A DNA stretch of 64,000 bases from Saccharina japonica (Eukaryota > Sar > Phaeophyceae > Laminariales > Laminariaceae), in the NCBI GenBank assembly GCA_008828725.1, contig MEHQ01000099.1, positions 310,001-374,000 of the forward strand. Reading direction: 5' to 3'. The notes below the pieces were generated by a model. The model was not told where the DNA came from. It saw nothing but the letters and a program-made list of their open reading frames with translations, and searched no databases. Within the stretch, counting starts at the first letter, position 1. Each line of letters starts with the position of its first letter. Positions 1-11,524 of the stretch are shown here, piece by piece. Position numbers and translations under genes: made by a program.

Positions 1-462
1 TCTGCCTCGAAAACGCACAACACGAACAAACTCAAGAAAACAAACGTGCACACCGATAGGTATCAGCCGATGTGTAGGTATAGCATTGCAACCAGAGGTG
101 TTGCTCAGCACGCAAGCCCAGCAAAAAGACGGTAGCTCTACACACGGGCCTCGATGCCGGTGCTGGGGAATCGGACCACTTATTTGTGGCAGACAGGACA
201 ACAGCAGCAGTACCTGGTAGTTGTTTCGAGGGAGGGGTGGACGCACCTTGATGATAGTATTGATGAGAACAACCAACAAACCAAGCACCCACTTTACGTC
301 GAAATACAACAACAACGCTGATCGCAATTTAATAATAATAGTGCAATTGGCATAATATATACATACTTCGAGGTATGTATATATATACTACGTAAATAAT
401 GGGACATTGTACGTAGTCTACACTTTTACACCAATAACGAACCCTGCTGCGATGCAGTCAAC

Positions 463-1095
463 GTGGACACCCGCCACGCACGCATCTGTCCCAGGGCGGG
501 TGCGCAAGTGAACCAACATCAGCCGCTCGTCCACGCGATGTCCCGCACTTTGAAGCGCCTGGGCATTCAACACCAAGTTGAGAGCGGCGAACCGTTCACT
601 GTAGACCGAAATCTGCGGATGGACATTGTAGTCAGGAGAGGAGGTCTCCGGGACGCTCCAAACAGGGAGTACAGGGAGAAGTCCATCCTGCTGGACGTCA
701 CCCATGCTGACCCTCAAGCGCAGGTACACCTGCGAGGAGGCAGTGCTGATCACGATGGATCAGCTGCCTCTACCTCCGAGGCGCGCAAGCGCCAACATTA
801 CGGTCGCCCGGGGCATGTATCCTTCGACGAACGGAGCCACAAACTTACCACTTTATTAGCGGTGGAAAGCTTTGGGCGTCTCGGGGTAGAGGGCAGCACT
901 TTCATCGACCAGCTGGCTGCGAGCGTTGTGGGGGGGAGGGATGGTGGATCCATGGCTAGGAAAGGGGTGGTGAAAGAACGCCTATTGCAAATCGTCTCGG
1001 TGACCACACAGGTCGCCATCTCCAGGAGGGTTTCACGCTTCAAACTTCAGCTCAGGGGTCGCCAGGAAGCGAGGAGGAGCAGGGGGGGGGGATGA
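463..1095 (+). pseudogene. 5'-truncated retroelement-type PD-(D/E)XK nuclease remnant
   Basis: The open frame runs 210 codons but opens at GTG with no ATG in frame, so it looks like the 3' end of a longer gene. The reading contains an R-x-D-I-V-V segment (near residue 53) and, about 20 residues later, I-L-L-D-V-T-H-A-D-P. Paired acidic strands like these are typical of the restriction-like endonuclease tail of some retroelement proteins. Downstream lies a basic C-terminus with SMARKGVVKERLLQIVS and an Arg-rich end. It probably comes from a retrotransposon whose reverse-transcriptase part is absent here. I infer the family from the motif pattern alone; other PD-(D/E)XK proteins are possible. 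The flanking AT-rich sequence shows no promoter or intron signals. Confidence 0.45.
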
Positions 1096-3140
1096 CAGAC
1101 CCACACCGATGGCGTGGGGATGGAGCTTAGATGCGGCTTAGGACTTAAGTATTGAACGTAAAGAGGGCATATTGGGAAGAAGGAGGGAGCAAGGACAACA
1201 ATGGAGTATTGTGGATAAATCTTGGCGGGAAGCAGACATAGAAGGGTGTTAAGACTGTACGCATAGGTTTCCTTGGTTTCCGTGGTCTTCTGCTTTTGGG
1301 AGTTTTATGAGTGATCAACGCTGAAGATCATGCTACACATTGTCGGATGGCAAAGATAATAATAATAATGAATAAATAAGATTCAGCTGCTATTAAATAT
1401 TGATAATATACTAATAATAGGATACAGCCACAATAAAATATTAATAGTATAGCAGTACAGCCATCAGTGATGAAGAACGAGGTACCACGTATAATATGTA
1501 CCAGGTATTCGATAACAACAATGACAGACTTTTTCTCGCAAAAAAATATGTTTACTATATACGTAGTACGTATATCATAGTTTTTTGTGCTTGGCGCCTG
1601 AAGCCGACCCTCCGACCCTAACCCTAACCCTATGCCAGGATGCTGTGCTTAGTAAGACTCTAGGTAGGTTGACTCGGCCGGCGTGGATGATGAGCTTGGA
1701 AAGACTCTATTAATAGGTTGACTCGGGATGCTGTGGCTGGGAAAGACTCCAAGTTACGTAAAAACATACCGGTATTATTTATTATTACAAGGGCTCCGCA
1801 TGGGTGCCGGCATTCGCCGGCACCCATGCTCCGGATAGGAAAATATACCTCAGTGTCGTACGACGTGGCGCTCGTTCATGACGGAGATCTGTGTTGTTAA
1901 TAAATCTACGTAAAAACATACGTAGTGCTACAGATCAAGGTAATGCCAAGTGTTCGAGAATTAATCAGATGAATAAAGTGCTGTAAATAGTAGCGCCTGC
2001 TGGGGCAAGGGTCGTTGTTATCGAGCAACTTGTTTCCAAAAAATATTATTTTTATTCCAAAAAAACTGGAAAACCAAGAAAAAACAGGATTTATTTGAAA
2101 AATTGGAATTTTAACAGAGGGCAAACTATTTAGAAGGCTTCGCATTCCAATATTTGGAAATTATTTATGGAGAATTTGGAAGTCCTAAAAATTGCGCAAA
2201 AATATAATTTGGAATTTTCGGAAAAAAGGTGCTCGATAAGAACGACCCTAAGGCGTCAATGGTTGCAGAGACCATTATTAAAATTAAGGATTAAAAAAAA
2301 ATGCAATACATACGTGAAAAAATCGCCAGAACATATGGCGGGGCAAGGTGTCAATAGTCGCGGAGACCTAACATAACGCAAAACAATGATATTGAAAAAA
2401 CGAAAAAATAGGGTTGTTGCCTGTGAACGCCAAACGCATTATTTGAAAAAGAGACACAACATATGTTTCGAGGGCCTGGCGGGTCAAAGCGTTAATGGTC
2501 GCGGATATGAAAAAAAAAAGAAGCGAGTTATACACGAAAAAAGAGGATTGATGTGGCTCAGCCTGAGAAACCGAACGGCAGAATAAAACAACGCAGTAGA
2601 AACAGGTATCCTGAGCTCCTGCCGGGGCAAGGCCATATTTAATGGTCGCGGAGACCAAAAATAAGACAAAGCGTAATATTTAAAAAACAGGGTTGTTGCT
2701 CAGCCTGACATTCTACATAATAATAAGTACCACAGGTAATATTCAATATCAGATCCGAGACAAAAAAAAAAAAAAAAAAAAAAAAGTGGTTGTGGGATTG
2801 ATTCGATGTCATGTGATTCAATCTGTAGTCGGTCGTTGAGCACCTCACCTAAAATATGATTTTGAAATTTAAAGGTCTGATTTACTTGTACTATACCTGG
2901 TACCTGTGGTACAGCAGTGGTATTTTGTCCGAGAAAAAAAAATGCTCGTACGATAGCGACGTATTAAACCGAGTTTTTTGTTTGTCCAAACTGCTGCTGC
3001 TGCCTGCTGCTACTGTAGTTCCTGTACCAATATGTACGGTGGATACTAATACTACTGTACAGTAATACTACAGGAGTACTATATACGACCAGGTACTACT
3101 CGTACTCGTATTAATACTACTGCTGCTGTGCTGTTGTTGT
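1096..3140. other. AT-rich intergenic sequence with degenerate repeats
   Basis: I see no gene. From about 2,010 to 2,670 a degenerate motif resembling GGCAAGG-N-AATGGTCGCGGAGACC recurs roughly every 100-150 bases (near 2,250, 2,345, 2,485 and 2,630), mixed with A-rich tracts. A run of about 23 A lies at 2,762-2,784. Short ORFs here have biased composition and no recognisable motifs. Confidence 0.5.
1604..1633 (+). repeat. Short interstitial telomere-like repeat (CCCTAA type)
   Basis: Three near-perfect CCCTAA/CCGACCC units lie in unique-looking sequence, in the opposite orientation to the larger TTAGGG array at 5.2 kb. Confidence 0.6.
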
Positions 3141-3145
3141 ACGAG

Positions 3146-3708
3146 TAGTAGTACACAGAGTACAGCAGTATTCAGCCGAAAATATTGTTATCGTATTTAT
3201 TGTACTTGTGTCCTCACTCGTATTCCCATGAGTTAAAGCGGAGGAGATAGAAGGGGCTAAAGACGACCTGCCCAGGGAAGTAGTCGAGAGTACGCGGTCA
3301 CTTTCGGGAGTCCGAGCTATCAAGGAAAAGAGCTACGACGTATGATACGATGTATGTATATCGAAACAAAAAAAACGATATGCTGCTGGAACCAAACTCC
3401 AAACAGATCCACAGAAGAACGTACGTATATAGTACAGAGAGTACAGTTAGTATTCAGCCGAAATGCTTGTTATCGTATTGTACTTGTGTCCTCACTCGTA
3501 TTCCCACGAGGTGAGGCGGGGGAGATGGAAGGGGCTAAAGACGACCTGCCCAGGGAGGTAGTCGAGAGTAAGCGGTCACTTTCGGGAGTCCGAGCTATCA
3601 AAGAAAACAGCTACGACGTACGATGTATGTATATCGGAGCTCCCAGCAAGTACGTAAAAAACGGAACCAAACACCGAACAGATCCACAGAAGAAGAACGT
3701 ACGTAGAA
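3146..3708. repeat. Tandem duplication, two units of about 280 bp
   Basis: Two adjacent copies share ATTCAGCCGAAA, GTACTTGTGTCCTCACTCGT, GACGACCTGCCCAGGGA and GGTCACTTTCGGGAGTCC in the same order. The first landmark is at 3,171 and again at 3,453, giving a 282-base period. The copies differ by substitutions and small indels. The 293-codon frame that starts inside the second unit follows the repeat and shows no known domain. Confidence 0.8.
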
Positions 3709-4469
3709 CCTCGCTATATCTCGGATCTCCAAGAAACAACCACGAAATAAGCTTGCTGCCTCAGAGAAACAGCCTCGGCGTCCCGCACGGAACCTTTCTG
3801 CCTCGAAGAAAAAGTCTCGATGTCCCACCGTCTCGTAAGAGCCCACGGATTGAAGGTCGCCGCGCTCGGCGGCGGCGCTTGACTCGAGAGTGCGCGCGGG
3901 CGGAAAGTCACGGGCGGAGGCTGAGGGGGGCGACCCTCGAGAAGAGCGGGCGAAAAAGCCAACGCGAGGCCGTCGAAAGGGGTCCCGAGTGTGACTCTGG
4001 TCTGAAGCCAAGTGAGAGCCCAAGAGGTCCAAGATCACCACAGCGAGCGTCAAGGAACGTATATATATCTATATGTACATCATGCTTCGTCCAGCACCGG
4101 TTGTTTTATTGTAAAACGTATCGTACTTGTACGAGCGTACTCGTCGGTTTTGCGTGTTTCTTCATTTTTCGGTCCGCCCCAGCTCGGAGCCGGGGTCGTA
4201 ATTTGAAATGTTGGCCATTATAATACTAAATCATACTGCTGTTGTGGCATTGGGGCACCGGGCTGTGCGAGCTTTTTTGTGTTCTTTACCTTTGGACGAG
4301 ACAGTTTCGCTCCCCCGCCCCCCCCGTACGGCGGCGGCGGTGGGTGGTAGTTTTCTTAGATGTTTGTCGTGTCCCTTACGGCTGTATATAAGCTGTTCTC
4401 GGCTTCGTGGCCTCGCCGTTCAGAGGTGATGTTGTGGGAATGTGTTTTGAGTAGCCGCATCTTGGACTC

Positions 4470-4620
4470 ACCATACAAGCAGTACAGGACACCTAAACTA
4501 CAGTAATAGGAAACAGGAAATATGACCCAGGCTGGATTTCTTATTCGAGAGAGAGGGTGCTTCTGCACTAATTTCAAGATAACGACTCCCTAATGTATTA
4601 TTGCCCTCCAAATATCAGCC
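4470..4620 (+). repeat. Dispersed repeat family 'GGCTGGATTTCTTATTCGAG', copy 1
   Basis: A segment of about 100-150 bases containing ACAGGACACCTA, TTTCTTATTCGAGAGAG, CACTAATTTCAAGATAACG and CTCCCTAATG recurs in diverged form at 24,885-25,030 and 47,920-48,005. It has no coding potential and its class is unknown. Confidence 0.55.
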
Positions 4621-5028
4621 TGGCTTTCTTATCCGCCTGTTTCTTATCAGGTGTTGTCATGTACTGTACCAGGTATGATCTTCGTAGTATAAAGTTCGTG
4701 GAACCGGGTGTTCCTCCAATTTCCCGTTGCTGTGGCAGTTGTGCGGGCACTACAGTAGGATGAAACAGCCTGTAGCAACGGCAGCAGCAGCAGTTCAAGT
4801 AGTCCATACTGACTCGTACTGGTATCGTTCTGGCTTGGAGTTTCACGTGTATGTTGGCGCCGGCGGCTCTCTGGAGCCGGGCCGTGCGCGGCCGGGTCGG
4901 AGTTATGGCCTGTTCCCTCTCGAAACGCACGGTGGGCAGACCTTCCATGATGAACGATTTTGAAACGAACGCAAAACAGATCTTCTTCACTACGAACTCC
5001 ACCAGAAACATGACGCGTACTACTGTGT

Positions 5029-5314
5029 GCAGGTTACACCTGCAAAAGTTTTTGTGCAGAATGCTGGTTTTAATGTGTGAGGCTGGCCTTTTGGGCCGCA
5101 TGGTTTTTTTTTTTAAACGCCACCAAAACACGCGGCGGAGCCGCGTGCCTGCCCCTGCCGACCTCGTGCTCCCCAAGGGGTTGGGGTTCGGGTTAGGGTT
5201 AGGGTTAGGGTTAGGGTTAGGGGTGTGTCTGGGGTTGGCTTAGTCTGGGTCGACTGGCAAGGATGAAATTGGCCACACACAGCCTGCACAAAAACTTTTG
5301 CAGGTGCAACCTGC
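5029..5314. repeat. Inverted repeat flanking a telomere-repeat island
   Basis: About 31 bases around TGCAGGT(T)ACACCTGCAAAAG at 5,029-5,061 reappear inverted at 5,282-5,314 (CTGCACAAAAACTTTTGCAGGTG). The arms enclose about 220 bases that contain the TTAGGG array. Confidence 0.75.
5183..5222 (+). repeat. Interstitial telomeric array (TTAGGG)n
   Basis: About five consecutive GGGTTA units follow a degenerate start (GGGGTTCGGGTTAGGG). This matches the TTAGGG telomere repeat found in many protists and animals, not the TTTAGGG of land plants. Confidence 0.85.
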
Positions 5315-5515
5315 ACATAACGCACGCCCCAGAAACATGTTCTTCTATGCTCGACCAACAACCTGGGAGCACGAGTCGAACCTCTTCATCACCTCCGCCA
5401 ACACATCCTACACACACGTACGTCTGAACCAGCGCACCGTTACCGTATCAATCAGCAAAGAGAGAGACGAACAGGTTGTACCACCGCATGCGCGCCTTGG
5501 TCGCTCATATTATCA

Positions 5516-6592
5516 TATTAGAGATGACACCTATTTTAGCAGTAATTGGGATCATCTATTCGCTGCTGGATAACACAGGGTCATCTACTGCAACAAAGCT
5601 CGTACTACATCAGTTGGTAGTCCTCATCTAGGAGCATTGAGCTGTTCCGTATACGGTTTTCATGTGGTAAGTACCAGTACGTACCAGCAGGCATTTTACT
5701 TTTGTGTGCACTTGAACACATACCGTACTCTCTGGTAGCATACAGCAAATCTGCAGTCCGAGTGCGCATATCGTAAAGAACGAGCGGCATTATAGCGCAG
5801 CGTCATTTGTCGTCCCTGGATAAACACGGAGGAAATATCTGCTGTATGCGTAGCGTATGGTCAAGAGTTGGATCCTCGAGATATTCAATAGTGACCAATC
5901 AGAGTTCATTTACCAAACCAGTAAAGGTATGCTGGACAATTAGTACATTGTCGTACCCAGTATCTACTGTATCGTAAGTGGTTTAGTTGCTCGGTATCCA
6001 CGCGTGGAACAACATTCCGCCAAGTAAACACGATGCGGAATAATTGATAGGCTGTCGTATGTGGTTTGGCCGTTCTGTGTGGTACAGTGGGTATTACCGT
6101 ATAGGGAATGCGTACAAGATCGGTCACGATTGTTGTTGCGTCATCTGCCGCAAGTTATCGTAGCAAGGGCATGTTGATGTTTGCGATTCAAGATCGCAGT
6201 GCGTGTTGCTGTTCGCAATCCTCAAGATGGTCATTAGAACGGGAGCGCGTTAGCACGCGCACTCTGTCACTCCTCTTCAGCTCTCTTCTAAAACATGCTC
6301 TTCACGAGCCATGTCTGCTGGACATAATCATCTTTAAGGCCTGGGGTCACCTTCTTCTTCTTCTCTCTTCTTTTGCTCATCATCATCAGCTTCGCTTTTG
6401 AGCATATACATTAATCTACATTGGACATCATCGTGTTTCTTCTATTGAAGCGTTCATACAAGTTTGCCTCACAGCGACTTCAGCGCGTTCACCTCAAAAA
6501 TTCAGGTTGTATCTTGTTCGGTCATCGACAAGTGGACCTGAGTGCGTACACACCAGCTGCGCTGGTATACACGCCACACCACATCCCTATTA
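5516..6592 (+). repeat. 5' LTR of the copia-like element
   Basis: It begins TATTAGAGATGACACC and ends CACATCCCTATTA. It is collinear with 10,422-11,524, sharing the CTCTTCAGCTCTCTTC and CATCATCATCAGCTTCGC blocks. Its variants (such as GACATAATCATC and GGAGCGCGTTAGCACGC) distinguish it from the 3' LTR. Confidence 0.8.
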
Positions 6593-6606
6593 GGTTATGA
6601 GCCTCG
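6593..6606 (+). promoter_or_regulatory. Primer binding site, initiator tRNA-Met half-molecule type
   Basis: GGTTATGAGCCTCG directly follows the 5' LTR. Its first 11 bases are complementary to the CAU anticodon-loop region of initiator tRNA-Met, the primer region used by Drosophila copia and some Ty elements. The assignment is inference from the match and its position. Confidence 0.65.
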
Positions 6607-6959
6607 AGTAAACGCGTGAACGTGGTAGCGATCGGGACATCGGGGATCAAGATATCACCGCCCCTGCTACAACGACTGGCTTCATCATCAGCGGAACAAG
6701 CTTTCGAGACCAAGAGCTTTCCAGACCAAGATCGTCTGATGTATGAGGAGAGGATCGAGTTCGAAGTACTACTGGTACTTCGTCGACACGTGAGTGAGCG
6801 TGTGCGAAGAGGGTCCCCACAGGGCGTCATCAACAACTGTTACATCAGTTGTGGACGTGTTGACTGTGCGAGGTACCCAGAGAACATCGTCACTACGTTT
6901 TGGAGAGTTGGTTGTACCCTTTCAACCCCGCCCTCCTGCTGCGTCTAGAAAAGTCAAGA

Positions 6960-7735
6960 CGCGGACCTTGCTGTACGCTTTCGAACTCCACCACAATTCC
7001 AGTGCTGCTGAGGATTAGGAGCTCTACATTGCGTGGTCCATACTGTGAACCGTCAGTCTCGGGAAGCCCCGAGCAGCAGCTGTTTGATAGCAACCCCCGG
7101 CCGTACTTCTGCCTGTTAAAGGGGTCTGCCACTGGAGGCTGTACCATTTCAACCTTCAGACGAAAATCTTGACGAAACAAATGTCAAGTATCTGCTGTAC
7201 GTTGACGCAACTTCATCACAATCCAGTATATCTGAGATTAGGAGCTCTGCTCAGCGTAGTTCATACCGTGAATCGCCAGCCTTGGAAGCCCCAAGCAACA
7301 GCAGTATAGAAGCAATTCCCGACGGTCCTGCCTTCTGTTAATGGAACCCTGACTTCGCAAGGAGCCTCCCGTACATCGTGGAGGCCCCGACAAATATCCA
7401 TACCTCGATATCGCTCGAGTGTATAGCTTGACACTGTCTAGCAACCTCACAGACAATCACAGCACTGCTGTAGATTAGGGGCCCTGCTTGGTGTCATTGA
7501 CTAGGACTGTGGATCGTAAGACTTGACAAGCCCGAGACAACTTGCAAAATGCAACTTCGGTTCGAAGCGCTGACTCTCTACATCACGAAGGAATCGTGAT
7601 TGCATAAAAATAGAATAACAATAAAAGTCTCGGGACTCTCGAGCAAGGTACTAAAGCAACTTCATCGATACAACTAATTGCAGTACTGCTGTAAAGTTAG
7701 GATCCCTGCTGTACGACTTCAATGTCGCACATTCG
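6960..7735 (+). repeat. Diverged tandem repeats in the retroelement leader
   Basis: A unit of about 210-240 bases recurs roughly four times (near 6,975, 7,205, 7,450 and 7,660). It contains CAACTTC/CCACC-CACAATTCCAGT, CTG(A/T)GATTAGGAGCTCT, CATACTGTGAA and GGAAGCCCC landmarks. The repeats lie between the primer site and the first pol remnant, where gag would be expected, and carry no long open frame. Confidence 0.6.
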
Positions 7736-7795
7736 GTTCGGACTACTGACTGCGAGTATCAAACAAGACCGCTTGGCCAAGTACTACCTATCATC

Positions 7796-8515
7796 ATGGG
7801 GGATTCGGCTTTCAACAACAGCGGCAACATCAACAATGACATAAAGGAACTGGTTACAGGCAACGGCGGAAGGGGTTTTCAACCCAACGCCGACAGGTTC
7901 ACGACGATTGTGGACAGCATGCGGGATTACAAGAAGCTACAGGAGCCGAAGACCATCGTGACCGCCCGTAACGAGAATGTATTCGTGACGGCAACTGGCA
8001 CTATTTGGGGATACATCATCGACCAGGCAGAACAGCGTGTTCCAGTCCGTCTCTCCGCCATGATCGTACCTTGATAGGGAAGCAATCTCTTGTCCCCCAT
8101 CAACGCTATGAACTCGGGAGTAAGCACCATCCTCGAAAGGGGGGACTGTCACCTACAGTTCAACAGCAACACTTCGCTTCCGCTGAACCAGCGTCCTGGG
8201 GACAAGGGTCTGTATTCGTACGACGTATTTCTTCGCGCCCACGGAGGCACGCTTCAAACAAAACCATACACCCCACAACAAAATGGGGTATCCGAGCATA
8301 AGGAACCAACACTTGCGACCAAGAACAAGTGCGTGCTAAGGAGCGGTAACAACACGCCTGAGAAGGCCACTGTCGCTGAGACGAGACGCCAACGTGCGCA
8401 AATCCAGGGCAGCACGCCTGGAGAGGATACTGTTGCAGAGGTAGAGAGCCAACGAGTGCACATCCTAGACAGACCGCAACAACACGCAAGCAACCTTGTG
8501 GAAGATGACAAGTAA
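7796..8515 (+). pseudogene. copia protease-region and integrase-end remnant
   Basis: An ATG frame (7,796-8,074) contains N-A-D-R-F-T-T-I-V-D-S-M and a stretch ending V-R-L-S-A-M-I-V-P, which corresponds to the region around and after the copia aspartic protease. A stop and frameshift at about 8,073-8,090 interrupt it. The next frame resumes with L-L-S-P-I-N-A-M-N-S-G-V, the expected continuation. Soon after, K-P-Y-T-P-Q-Q-N-G-V-S-E-H marks the end of the integrase catalytic core, including its last acidic residue. Only about 35 codons separate the two, so the HHCC domain and the first two catalytic Asp residues are deleted. The usual protease D-S/T-G is also missing. Degenerate repeats of the A-T-V-A-E type follow, ending in a stop at 8,513. 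Confidence 0.75.
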
Positions 8516-9500
8516 TTGACAACAACAGCCGGAGCGTCATCGACGGGAGCTGGAGTATCCTCACCAAGGGCCGGAACACCATCACCAAGGGCTGAAGATT
8601 CCTCATCAAGGACCGGAACGCCATTATCAGGAGTCGTATATTATATATCACCCGGGGACGCACCTGTTGCCTCGCCCGGGGTCGCATCTTCCTTTTCGGC
8701 TGGAGTCACACCGGGTGCACCGCATCACGAGACAGCCACTACAATATCAAATCCAAGCGTCGAGGAGACCTTCGATAGCGCGCACGCCAAGAGAGCATCG
8801 GGGGCAGACCCTCCGGCCACGTGTGTGGGTTTTGCCTACATCAACAGAGACGCATTCCGGATCTCATGGAAGGAAAACTGGGAACGTTCAAGCGAAGAAC
8901 CAAAATGCCACCCAATCCATGGAGCAGCATCATCTGGCATCACTGGACCATCAACATCTAGGGTCATCAGACCCATAGCATCTGGGATCATCGGAGCATC
9001 AACGTATCGGATCACTAGATCGCCAACATCTGGGATCACCGGATTATCAGCTGGACCATTATCATCTGGCATTACCGGATCATCAGCTGAGACATCACCG
9101 CCTGCTTCACCAGGGGTCGTGTCAGCTGCCCGAGAGCTGTGTCTGACGCGCGCCTCCACACAAGCCGAGCCCAACACGGACAACACAGAGACCAACCGTC
9201 AGCTGCAGGAGGTTCACACGCTCACCACAGCGGAAGGACAACCGCGGGCAAACCTCGGGACAGGATCTGCGGAATCAACACAGGGCGACCGAGAGCCACT
9301 GGCGACTTCGACCTTCGTGTACACCCGCAAGCCAACTTCAGGCTTCCTCTTCCTCGTGAACGAAGCGCTCATGGACATCGGGGCCAAGAAGCAGACACTG
9401 ACTGTTTGATCAACAGTGGAGGCGGCACTGATAAGGGCAATCAGTTTTGAGGGAAAAGAAGTTTCCTACCTCTCCAACTTCAACGTAAGTTGAGCCTCTA
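8516..9500 (+). pseudogene. copia linker and RNase H remnant, reverse transcriptase deleted
   Basis: The frame opens directly after a stop, with no ATG. It starts with a long Ser/Gly/Thr/Pro-rich stretch built from degenerate I-T-G-S/P-S units, like the linker between integrase and reverse transcriptase in copia polyproteins. Near 9,320-9,400 it reads T-R-K-P-T-S-G-F-L-F-L-V, then A-K-K-Q-T-L-T, matching the RNase H segment usually seen as TRRSTSGYVF...SKKQ. After a stop at 9,407, the same kind of sequence continues in another frame (T-V-E-A-A-L-I-R-A and E-G-K-E-V-S-Y-L). No YxDD or other reverse-transcriptase block is present between linker and RNase H. Confidence 0.75.
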
Positions 9501-9624
9501 ATTCTAACCCTGAGCTTCGTAAGGAAAACGGACCAAGGACATCAGACGACCACCGGCGTCTACACCATCAAGGTCGAGCCACTGGAAGCGTGAAATACAT
9601 GATTTCCCTTGTCGAAGCTGTAGA

Positions 9625-10420
9625 GTGTTGCATGTTCTTTTAGTACGGGGCGGGCATATATTCAATTCCTTGGTCAACGAATTGATCACTAGAAGGTTTT
9701 GTTCTTATGATGTTTGGCAGCGTGTCCCGCCCATGTTCCCTGCAAGTGCAGTAAATATTGGTGTTGTGCAAGATTGCGATATATCGCAGGCAGTAAGGTA
9801 CATTGTAACCAAGTCGAATTAGCATTTTCGATGGGTAGTTGAATATAAAAATTAACTACTGTACGGCATCTTCAGTACGCCGGGATGCATGGCAAGAGAA
9901 CCCGCCACCTGGTACAAACGGGAGAATAGCATACACGAGGGGTGATGCCTCTCTGATTGCAGTATGTTTTGTCGCAGCTTTAAACAGTTGGCAGTGTCCA
10001 TGTGTTCCTTCGTTTGTTTTATGGGCGGCAGAAACCACAGCCGTATGCTTGTTGCGGAATGATGAGCATATTCACTGTTTTAGACTATTATAAACATCTT
10101 CTATTCCATTGTCGTTTTCAACTGACTGGAATGTAGTCCACGTCTGATTATTCAAGTATACTATGGACTTATACCTTAAATTGCATAACACACGCAGAAA
10201 CCCTGGATACCTTCTATGCGCTTGTTTTGTGTAACCCCCCGGGTATCGTAGCAGAATGAGTCAACTTCAGGATCTCATGTTGAATATTTCCCCCGCGAGA
10301 ACTAGCATCACTGTTGTGTGAATATTGGTATGGCATGTAACGCAGAAGTAGCCAGTGCATAGTTGCACAGTTGAATTTCGGAATCAAATTAAATCCGATG
10401 TGTTAACGCATCGAGGGGTC
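9625..10420 (+). other. Retroelement 3' noncoding region with polypurine tract
   Basis: No coding signature is seen. GAGGGG at about 10,413-10,418 lies immediately before the 3' LTR, where a polypurine tract is expected; it is short compared with most elements. Confidence 0.5.
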
Positions 10421-10421
10421 G

Positions 10422-11524
10422 TATTAGAGATGACACCTATTTTTAGCAGTAATTGGGATCATCCATTCGCTGCTGGATAACACAGGGTCATCTACTGCAA
10501 CAAAGCTCGTACTACATCAGTAGGTAGTACCCATCTAGGAGCATTGAGCTGTTCCGTATCACGGTTTTCATGTGGTAAGTACCAGTACGTACCAGCAGGC
10601 ATTTTACTTTTGTGTGCACTTGAACACATACCGTACTCTCTGGTAGCGCACAGCAAATCTGCAGTCCGAGTGCGCACATCGTAAAGAACGAGCGGCATTA
10701 TAGCGCAGCGTCATTTGTCGTCACTGGATAAACACGGAGGAATTATCTGCTGTATGCGTAGCGTATGGCCAAGAGTTGGATCCTCGAGATATTCAGTAGT
10801 GGCCAGTCAGAGTTCATTATGAATCCAGCCAGTAAAGGTACGCAGGACAAGTTATCCATTATCGCACCTGGTGTCTACCGTACTATATCGTCAGTGGTTT
10901 AGTTGCTCAGTATCTACGTGTGCAACAACATTCCGTCAAGTAAACACGATGCGGAATAATTGATAGGCTGTCGTATGTGATTTGGTTGCTCTGTGTCGTA
11001 CAGCAGGTATTACCGTACGTATAGAGACTGCGTACAAGATCAGTCACGATTGTTGTTGCGTCCTCTGGCGCAAGCTATCGTAGCAAAGGAATGTTGATGT
11101 TTGCGATTCAAGATCGTTGTGTATGTTGCTGTTCGTGATCCTCAAGATCATCTAGGGAGCAGGAGGCGTGCAAAGGTTTGCACGCCCACCCTCTCACTCC
11201 TCTTCAGCTCTCTTCTAAAACATGCTCTTCACGAGCCATGTCTGCTGGACAGAATCATATTTAAGGCCTGGGGTCACCTTCTTCTTCTTCTCTCTTCTTT
11301 TGCTCATCATCATCAGCTTCGCTTTTGAGCATATACATTAATCTACATTGGACATCATCGTGTTTCTTCTATTGAAGCGTTCATACAAGTTTGCCTCACA
11401 GCGACTTCAGCGCGTTCACCTCAAAAATTCAGGTTGTATCTTGTTCGGTCATCGACAAGTGGACCTGAGTGCGTACACACCAGCTGCGCTGGTATACACG
11501 CCACACCACATCCATCCCTATTAG
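10422..11524 (+). repeat. 3' LTR of the copia-like element
   Basis: It is collinear with the 5' LTR and starts with the same TATTAGAGATGACACC. It carries its own variants, including a divergent GCGTGCAAAGGTTTGCACGC block near 11,165 and a duplicated ATCC near its end. The part from 11,207 onward is copied in inverted orientation at 13,900-14,218. Confidence 0.8.

Larger units (their letters stand above)
5516..11524 (+). mobile_element. Degenerate Ty1/copia-type LTR retrotransposon
   Basis: Two long direct repeats (5,516-6,592 and 10,422-11,524) flank about 3.8 kb. A sequence complementary to the anticodon-side half of initiator tRNA-Met follows the 5' LTR, as in copia-group elements. A purine tract precedes the 3' LTR. 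The interior carries, in copia order, a protease-region remnant, the C-terminal part of an integrase core, a Ser/Thr/Pro/Gly-rich linker and an RNase H remnant. The reverse transcriptase and most of gag and integrase are missing, and frames are broken, so it cannot act autonomously. The LTRs differ by many substitutions and indels, which implies an old insertion or later recombination. I could not settle a target-site duplication; the shared LTR ends read TATTAG... and ...CTATTAG. Confidence 0.8.

Noticed and set aside
3342-4223. A 293-codon plus-strand gene
   Set aside because: The frame lies across a tandem duplication, is rich in Arg/Ser/Gly without any motif, and both strands are equally open here.
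4598-5176. A 192-codon minus-strand gene
   Set aside because: No recognisable motif; it overlaps the inverted repeat by the telomere array and has no splice or start context.
8516-9409. A host mucin-like or surface protein (Ser/Thr/Pro/Gly-rich)
   Set aside because: It lies between LTRs and ends in copia RNase H motifs, so the repetitive part is the polyprotein linker.
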